In this document: piece after piece, positions 57,001 through 64,000 of the stretch
Layout of the letters: each line of letters begins with the position of its first letter
How positions within the stretch are numbered: position 1 is the stretch's first letter
Notes under the pieces: model-generated
Database searches by the model: none
The model's input: only the letters and a program-made list of their open reading frames with translations
Told to the model about the DNA's origin: nothing
Assembly: GCA_014871385.1 (NCBI GenBank)
Contig: CM026422.1
Span: 17,425,199 to 17,489,198, forward strand
Direction of reading: 5' to 3'
Source: Ceratodon purpureus
Taxonomy: Eukaryota; Streptophyta; Bryopsida; Pseudoditrichales; Ditrichaceae
Length of the DNA: 64,000 nt
Position numbers and translations under genes: made by a program

Positions 57001-59400
57001 CGCTCAAAGTAAATAGCTACGTGGTTGGTAAATATGCATGATTTTTTGACACTAACATTAAAAATTCAATTTTGTTAAATTGAGTTTTACTCGGCAGAAA
57101 CTGTGTTTCATTCAAGAATTGTGCTTCATTCAGTCTACTATTGGAGAAACTAGTGTATATTGTCATTTGACAATTTCAAGTGAAGGGTAAAGGATACACA
57201 GAAGAATGCATATATATTATAAAGGTTCTCTTTTCTGTACCAATAGGAGGTGTTACACATCTGCAAGATGTTCTTTTGAAAGTGTTCTCTCATTCTAGGT
57301 GGTATGACATACAATCGAAATAAGTTATCAAATCGTTTATTATACTTGAAAATTTTCAAACACAAATTAGTTTTCTCAAAATTACTTATCCAGGAATAGA
57401 AGGTTAAATATAGTGTAAAGAATTCAGAGTATCAGGTCCTTTAAAAAGAATACAACAAATTTTAGCTCTAATAATAATAAATAAATTAATTAATTAATTA
57501 AAAAACCAAGCCATCTGACAAGGGTGGATGTTTAATTTAGATGTTTAATTTAGAAAGGTGGGTGAATTTTGAAGGTTTGGGAGTTGACATTAAGAGAACT
57601 CTTTCTTTCTTTTGGAATGAAGGATATGCTAGTATTACATTTGAGTACTTGGGCTAGTGAATGCGACATTGTTTGCCTTCCATTCCTTTTAGATAAACAT
57701 TGAGTCTCTATGGCTTAGAGTTTAACAAATCTGGTCGATTTTTTATTCTGGGATTTATGAATTTTTTTCCATCTTAAAGGTGATTCAAAATCATTATTTT
57801 TATCGATGAAGGACATAACATGTGGATTCATCTAAATGTGGAAATACAAACACATACTTCATAGCCAAAAATAATATCTATTATGATTAAACAACTCATT
57901 TCTTTAAAATCATTGGCATTCATATTAATATTCCATTCTTAGTATTCTATTGTTCTGGATCCCACCTAATGTAAAGAATAGAGTATTACTACAGAATGCT
58001 TCTATAAAAAATACGAAGAAGTAATGGATGATTTATATTTGTTTATTTATTTATTTAAGTATTTATTTATTTTGTATTCTTCCATTCGTCTCCGATTCTA
58101 TCTTTTAGTTTTATACTTTTTCCATTTGCCTTCCATTCTATCTTCATATTTTTTTATTATTACACTATTTTTCCATTCTATTGACTTTTTAGTTTTTTAT
58201 CTTGACATTATTCTTCCATTCTATCTTCTCATTTTCCTATCCTTCCATTCCTCTCCCATCATTTATTTATTTATTTAATATTCTTCTAATCTGTCTCCTA
58301 TTCTATCTTTTTATTTTTAATTATCGGAAGAAAGGAAAAATAAATAAAAGATTAGGGGATTATATTATGTAGAAGACAATAATAAAAAACACACAATTGA
58401 AATAAAATATAATATGACGGTAAATGAAAACATAACAAATAACCGCGAGATAGACAAACTACAATGGGAAAAGGTTCAAAGGAAACAAATGTGTAAAGAG
58501 AAGATAGATATCAAGGAAAAAAATGTAAAATAAAAAGTACATAGAGGTAATAATAAATCAAGAAGATAATTAGAATAAAAGATCTAATAAAAAAATAAAC
58601 AAATTGCAAGCGTGGAAATGAGATACAAGAAGAAATGAGGAGTATGAAGTGAATAGGGAAAACCATGTCATGGTAATAACATTATGGCAAAAGAAGTAAC
58701 AAAATAAAAATATCTATCTTAGAAAGGATTTTTTTTTTTTAAAGATTAGAGGATTAGATAAAGCACGAGACAATAATAGGAAAATAGTTAATTGAAATTA
58801 CGTAGAATATAATGGTATTTGAAAACATAAGAAATAACCCCGAGATATACAAACTATAATGGACATAATTTTGAATATCCAAGAAAGCAAGTAATTAGAA
58901 AAAGAGCATTTCCATGAAAAAAAAGATTTGTCTTGCAACATAAAATTAAAACTGAAAACATACAAATTTGTCATATTAATGTAAGAGAAATCCATGTCGA
59001 GTTCTCGTTTAATTTTATTGCCTAACAAAATAATGTCTTCAAATGAAAGTATATTATTTTTTATTAGCTTCTCATTACCTTTTAAGTTGTAACCCCTCAC
59101 TGTATACCTCCCTTTCTACACGCCCATGGGCCATGATTTCATTCCCAAAACAAATGTATTCTTCCTTCTAGACATTGAGATTATATTTGCAAACCGTAGT
59201 AGAGCACCAATAATTAAAGGACACAAATAGCTCCTTCTAAAGTATACCCCAACATCAAGGCGGATCCTACAATCGCGATTACAAGATCTTTAGGACATTT
59301 TCCATGATTTCAGGGATATGTCTGAAACTTCTAGTTCGGTAATGATTTTGTTTTTAGAGTGTCTAGAAATGGAATTATTTTTGTCAAGGTTGGAGGAGGG
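57001..59400. other. AT-rich, low-complexity intergenic stretch
   Basis: Includes TTTATTTATTTATT runs (58040-58070 and 58262-58280) and repeated TTCCATTC motifs between 58080 and 58260. No gene is supported. Confidence 0.5.
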
Positions 59401-59403
59401 GAG

Positions 59404-60173
59404 GAGGGAAGGGGAGGCGAGCTCTAGAGAAAACCCAAGACAAGAGGGAAGGCCTTGCGATTCCCCCCGTCCACGCGGACGGCCCCCTGTCTCCGCCGAC
59501 GGCCGACCCCTCAACTCCCTAAAATCCTCAGATTCCCGTAAATTCTTCAAAACTTGTCCAAACTGGACTTATGAGATGTTTTTTGGCATCTACAGGAAAC
59601 GTAGATGCCAAAAAACACCTCATAAGCCCAATTCTAACAAGTTTCAAAGAAGTAATGAACATTTTAAGTTTCGGGGGTCTTTTTCTAGATAGGGCGGCCG
59701 TCCGCGCGGACGGCTGCCCAATCCAATGCCCTCGACGACCGCCGAAATCCGACGGCAACGATGCGGCCGCCGCAGCCCGATGGTGGCTCTCGGATCGGAG
59801 CGGCCGCAGACGGGCCGACCCCGTGGCCGTCTCCGCGGTCGGCCGCAGAGACGGTCGCCGGATCGGACGGCCAACAACGGCTGCCCACATACGACGGCCC
59901 GCGATGGCCCAAAACGGCCGCATCGTGGCCGTCGGATCGAAGGGCGGCCGTTGCCGCCGACCCCGCGGCCGTCCCCGCGATCCGACGGCCGAGATGCGGC
60001 CTTGTTGCGGGATCGGCCGATCGGAAGAGCGAAAAATGTTCCCCCTCTCAGAATCTCGTTTCACCCCGGGGTCGAACGTGTTCGTGTGATTTTTTTTTTC
60101 TAAGTCACAGGACGTCCTGGAGCGTTGGAGGCTGGCGGACGTCCGCGGACGTCCGGACATCCTGACAACCCTG
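59404..60173. mobile_element. GC-rich palindromic element, hAT-like terminus
   Basis: This 770-bp block stands out by its GC content, roughly 70 per cent over 59690-60030, against AT-rich flanks. It is dense in CGGCCG and GGACGTCC palindromes. A strong hairpin lies at 59564-59630: two 30-bp arms with two mismatches around a 7-base loop. The inverted symmetry extends outward, pairing GTCCACGCGGACGGCC on the left with GTCCGCGCGGACGGC on the right. The right edge reads, on the minus strand, CAGGGTTGTCAGGATGTCC, which resembles a hAT transposon end. I could not find a matching left terminus or any transposase, so it is probably a non-autonomous or truncated copy. Confidence 0.5.
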
Positions 60174-60666
60174 GTTGTAAGTCACGTCTTGAACGTGGCG
60201 CAATACTAACTCTACATCTCTCCCCTTGAAATGACATTTCCACAACAGGGAACGCAGACGTCAATGCTTTAGGGCACCAATGATTTAATTGTGGCCCAGA
60301 CTCAGACCACCTTGGTATTTAATGTTTCTCTTCAAAGTACGATCCCAGCTAGTGCAGCAGCCATAACGTTCCCGGATGTCTTTTCTTCTATCATACCATA
60401 GTTAGCCTGGACGCGAGATGTAATTATCTGTATTGAGGTAGATCTCCTCTTAATTATCAATCGGTTGCGCCCTGAAGCAAATGAATGCACGATCACATAT
60501 TCATTTTCCTCCATATCGAGTCTTCATATATGTTCTTGAGCAGAGTTCATCTTCCTAGAGTCTTCTTCATTTCCACCTCCGCACTGTCCTTTCTCTCTTG
60601 CTGTACCGTAACTTCTCGGATCTCCGTGTTTCCTCCTCATCTTTGTTCTCGCTCAGAAACATCTCA
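60174..60666 (+). promoter_or_regulatory. Upstream region of the coiled-coil gene
   Basis: 493 bp between the GC-rich element and the start codon, with a CT-rich leader (TTTCTCTC and CATTTCCACC motifs at 60560-60600). No clear TATA box. Its promoter may be bounded by the transposon insertion. Confidence 0.4.
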
Positions 60667-61953
60667 ATGTTGGAGCCTACACCGTACCTCCCAGAGCTCG
60701 GGGTGATCCCCTGGTTCGCGCATTTCATGGGACTCCCGAACGAGGGCCTGACTCCGCCGGTGACCCCCATGGAACTGCTTCCCACACGCACTGAGATGCT
60801 AGAGTTTTGGGGCCCAAAAACTTCCAGTGGTATCGTTTTTGACAATCAAGGGAACGAAGACTACGAGGTTTACGTGCGGGAGTTGTTAATGCAAGTGTTG
60901 CAACAGAATTGGCATGTGAGCCATGTTATTCCATTTCATTTTGCATGTGGTCTTCTAGCAGAGGCTAAGGGCTCCGACATCAACAGGGCGGAGTTTGCGT
61001 ATAAACAAACGCACCCGCATCAGTCACACTCCCGAATTCCCCGCATACTTACTAAGTTCGTCGACATCAAAGTTCCTTTGATGCCTCTCGTGAAGGTGCT
61101 TCCATTTCCAGACCCCGAGGTACGTAAAAATACTGGTATGCACTCTGTTTTTTGATTGTAGTAATTTCATTAGACATGAAGTGCACAAATTTCTGATTTA
61201 CGCTGGTTTGATGATCTGTGTCGGTTCTATGTCACCGACGTTGGTTTTGAATGTGTGCATGCACCTGCATGGTACTGTTCATTGAGTAATCTCTTCCATT
61301 CGGGATCTACATGTACAATTGGAACACATTTCTGTTTATGTGTAAGATAATTTGTGCTTTGCTTGAACGTGAATGTGTAGGCCGATCAGAATGCTTCCTC
61401 CGACGCGGCAGTGGTGAAGATCGAAAAAGAAGAACACCCTGGTCGACGTCGTCTAATTGACGGTCCCTTTGACGCCGACAACGCGTTCCAGAGCATGACG
61501 GCTTCGACATTTTCAGGTTTAGCTCTACTACGGCCGGCAATCGAGACAGTAGTAAAAAATGCACGCAACGACCTCTGCATGTCTTCTCACGAATTGAAGT
61601 GTGAGGTCAGCACCCTAAAATCCAAGCTCATGGAGGAGAAAGCGCGTCTGAAATATGTCAACAGAAAGCTATCGGAGAAGACAGACAGCCATGTCCGGGC
61701 CCGTCAAGAATATGACCGCGCTCGAGGGGTATGCATCAATGCACATCAAAACGAAGACATCTCCACGGATGCGAACCATATCACCGCCCACAAGATATAC
61801 GTGCGCAATTGCGAGACATTGGAGAAGTCATGGGCTCAGAATCTGGAAAATGCCGAGACCAGAAGAAACAGCTGGGAATTCAAGGCGAAAAGGCAGAGTG
61901 ATCTCATCACAAAAATGATGGCAAACCTCGAAGAGGCTGAGAAAACTTACTGA
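60667..61953 (+). CDS. Two-exon coiled-coil protein of unknown function
   Basis: Exon 1 (60667-61119) and exon 2 (61381-61953) join in phase 0 with a GTACGT donor and a GTGTAG acceptor, giving 341 residues. The first half is globular and Pro-rich at its start (PYLPELGVIPWFAHFMGLPN), and includes EDYEVYVRELLMQVLQQNW. After an acidic/basic linker (VVKIEKEEHPGRRRLIDGPF), residues about 200-341 are strongly charged and heptad-like (LKCEVSTLKSKLMEEKARL, then NLENAETRRNSWEFKAKRQ), predicting a long coiled coil to the C terminus. The start codon is the first ATG of the open frame after a CT-rich leader. I do not recognise the family. The gene appears intact and may be lineage-specific. Confidence 0.7.
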
Positions 61954-64000
61954 GATGCGTGCGCAAAAGTAGACACCAATATCGCTGACTTAGAATCTGT
62001 TCTGCTCCTCCTGAAGCAGCTCTGATGTGTTGTCCTCGAGTTGTTGCACATGAATTTACAATTACATGTTCTAATTATTAGGCTTTCACAAATTTCCATA
62101 CATGATTTTGAACTCTGAGTGGACAGTACGTGATTATGCCTAAACTTTTACTTTGAACGATGGTTCATTGTAAAAAGAACTAGGTCCGAGTTGAAGCATA
62201 TTTTTGTAAGAGACATCACTTACGTACCGAACTCATAAGCAGGTACTTCCAGTTAAGGATCACACTTCTGGGTGTTCCCTAGATCAGGACAAACCTTTGT
62301 AATTAAGTTCTAGGACGACTACGTCTATTGCACAACTCAGATACCCGAAACTACTTTAAAATGCCCTTCTGAGATCGGGCCCACTGTTCTCAAATTTCGG
62401 ACCTCTACTGCTGAAAACTAAGAACCCGGTTATCGACGGATATACAGAACCCGTGCATCAACAGACTGCATACCACGCGGATATCTTCAAACTGACAATG
62501 ACATGTGCCCTCATTCTAGTGGACCGCAGATCTCAGAAATCATCCCAATTTCAACTGAAAAATACCAACGGAAGTGTGGTTTAAATCCTCGTTGCCAATG
62601 TGATTCAGAGATGACATGAGCGCACGTCATTGGTAAGATTGGCTTCTGTTGACTATTTTTTGTGGACGAGCTCAAGATTCAGTTCATAATTCATCGTAGA
62701 GAATTGTATGAACAAGACCCGACCCATAATAACGACCCAGTAAACCGAAACGCTCAGATCTGAGTTAATAGCGGAACACCCTTTCTCGTAAACAGCGATG
62801 GGGACTTCTGATTGGTGGAACCATTGTGCAATACAACACACTTCTCCGCCAGTGTACTCATGGGGTGTACAACCACCTCTTTTCCAGTAGTGATTGGGAG
62901 ATTTTATTTTTCAAATTACAGTATTTTCACTGGAACTTGGAGTTCAAAAATTTGAACGTAAACTTGTTGGTGGATACTGTACATTGATATAGAAATTTCA
63001 TCTCAAAACTATTACCATCCTTGAAATCCTATTTACATAGTTTTATCCGCTTCTTTGCAGTACACTTGGCCTCGTTGGCACTCTCTTTTGGCCTTGTTGG
63101 CTCTCTTTTGGCCTCATGGCACACTCTTTCTCTCTTTTTGCACTCACTATTAGGTTTTGCCCACCAAAGCAATATTTAATAAGAATTTTTTTTGCAAAAT
63201 AACAACGTTTTCTTAGTGATGTTGCTTCGTGTTTCTTGGAATATGGAAATTTTCAACGGAAGCAACGTTTGGTCACATGCTGCTACGTTCCCAATGTGAA
63301 CTTTTTTCACAATCTGAGAGCTTCAAAGTTCTCCACGGTCGGTTTGCGTTCTTTTCACGAGCTACTTTTGCTGCCGCTCACTGTAAATTTTCATCAGAAA
63401 ATTTGCGATAAATATGTATTTTTTAATTGTTTTTTTAAAATAAAGGGAATTAAATTTTTTGCCTTCCATATACACTAATTTTTTCCCCCTATTCTATGGG
63501 ATCTTTATCCTCACACCTCCACCAACCGTATTCAACCTTTAGAAGAGGCTTGGGGGGGGACACTTCTCGTAGATTTGGGGATTCATGTGCGACAGTGGGA
63601 TATTTTTGGGGGGGGAGCTATTTACCTCCTAGAAAGCATTTAAAAGACCCCTATTAATACATAAAGCAAAAATCTATCCATATTATCGTATCTATCATTA
63701 CTTATAATATGTAGGCCAATAGAATATATTAGAGGCTATTTTCTTTGTAAAGAAAAAAACTAACTAAAAAAATAATGATAATATAGGTGACTAACAAACA
63801 CCTAATTGTGGATATCTCCTAAATTATGAAGAATTTTGAAGCATGAATAGTCTTATTAGAAAGACATGATAATTGTTTATAATCTACCAAAATTATAGCT
63901 TCATCCTGTAAAACTCCTGGTATTGATGAAGATCCTATTAAGTCCTAGACTTATCTTCCACTTCTTTGTGAACTTCAACTAGCATTTCTTTTCCGCACAT
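61954..64000. other. Intergenic to window end
   Basis: Moderate GC to about 62.9 kb, then AT-rich. Short near-repeats of TTGGCCTCGTTGGCACTCTC occur at about 63066-63125. Open frames here are short and featureless. Confidence 0.5.

Noticed and set aside
58024..58278. 84-codon hydrophobic open frame
   Set aside because: Its Leu/Ile/Phe/Tyr richness comes from a TTTATT/TTCCATTC low-complexity tract rather than a membrane protein.
59528..60165. Long overlapping open frames on both strands (for example 210 codons minus, 172 codons plus)
   Set aside because: They arise from very high GC and palindromic CGGCCG repeats. The peptides are Arg/Pro/Ala-rich in every frame, with no domain or splice context.

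Overview
The window is plant nuclear DNA, most likely from a bryophyte and probably a moss. The genes carry short GT-AG introns, intergenic DNA is AT-rich, one gene encodes a plastid-targeted protein, and one encodes an alpha/beta-hydrolase-NB-ARC-LRR (HNL) immune receptor, a class described from bryophytes. I could run no similarity search, so the species is not named. Exon coordinates were assembled by hand from reading frame and splice-site agreement.

Layout. 1-4.8 kb is gene-poor, with a broken J-domain pseudogene and simple repeats. 6.4-9.4 kb (+) is a C2-inositol polyphosphate 5-phosphatase-C2 gene. 9.4-16.4 kb is AT-rich and holds a fold-back repeat around 13.35 kb and a decayed Tc1/mariner copy (15.05-16.28 kb). 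16.6-18.7 kb (-) is a bacterial-type isoaspartyl dipeptidase with a signal peptide. It is divergent from a plastid-targeted single-pass membrane protein gene (19.2-22.4 kb, +). 22.96-26.68 kb (-) is an eight-exon acid-lipase-like gene with a long Pro/Ser/His-rich insert. 27.5-30.1 kb is a nest of transposon debris: a second Tc1 remnant abutting a GC-richer unclassified element with its own TATA box. 31.1-32.3 kb is an unrecognised and probably damaged gene.

33.4-48.1 kb is one very large inverted repeat. Two almost identical arms of 6,476 and 6,452 bp flank a 1,345 bp spacer carrying a PIF/Harbinger transposase fragment. Each arm holds the same transposon-type gene (DUF7869-like) with the same frameshift. 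Just outside the arms lies a second, clearly diverged inverted pair of about 210-245 bp.

48.1-55.1 kb (+) is the most notable locus: a 1,533-residue HNL receptor. Its hydrolase has Gly where the catalytic Ser should be, its NB-ARC motifs look intact, its LRR is built from 13 exact-length 144-bp repeats, and a ZZ-type zinc finger is fused at the C terminus. A perfect 397-bp tandem duplication sits in its upstream leader region. 55.1-64 kb is mostly AT-rich, with one very GC-rich palindromic element (59.4-60.17 kb) and one two-exon coiled-coil gene of unknown function (60.67-61.95 kb).

The host genes do not form an obvious pathway. The window is ordinary single-copy genes interleaved with old DNA transposons, plus a structurally dynamic segment (giant inverted repeat, tandem duplication, expanding LRR array) around an immune-receptor gene.
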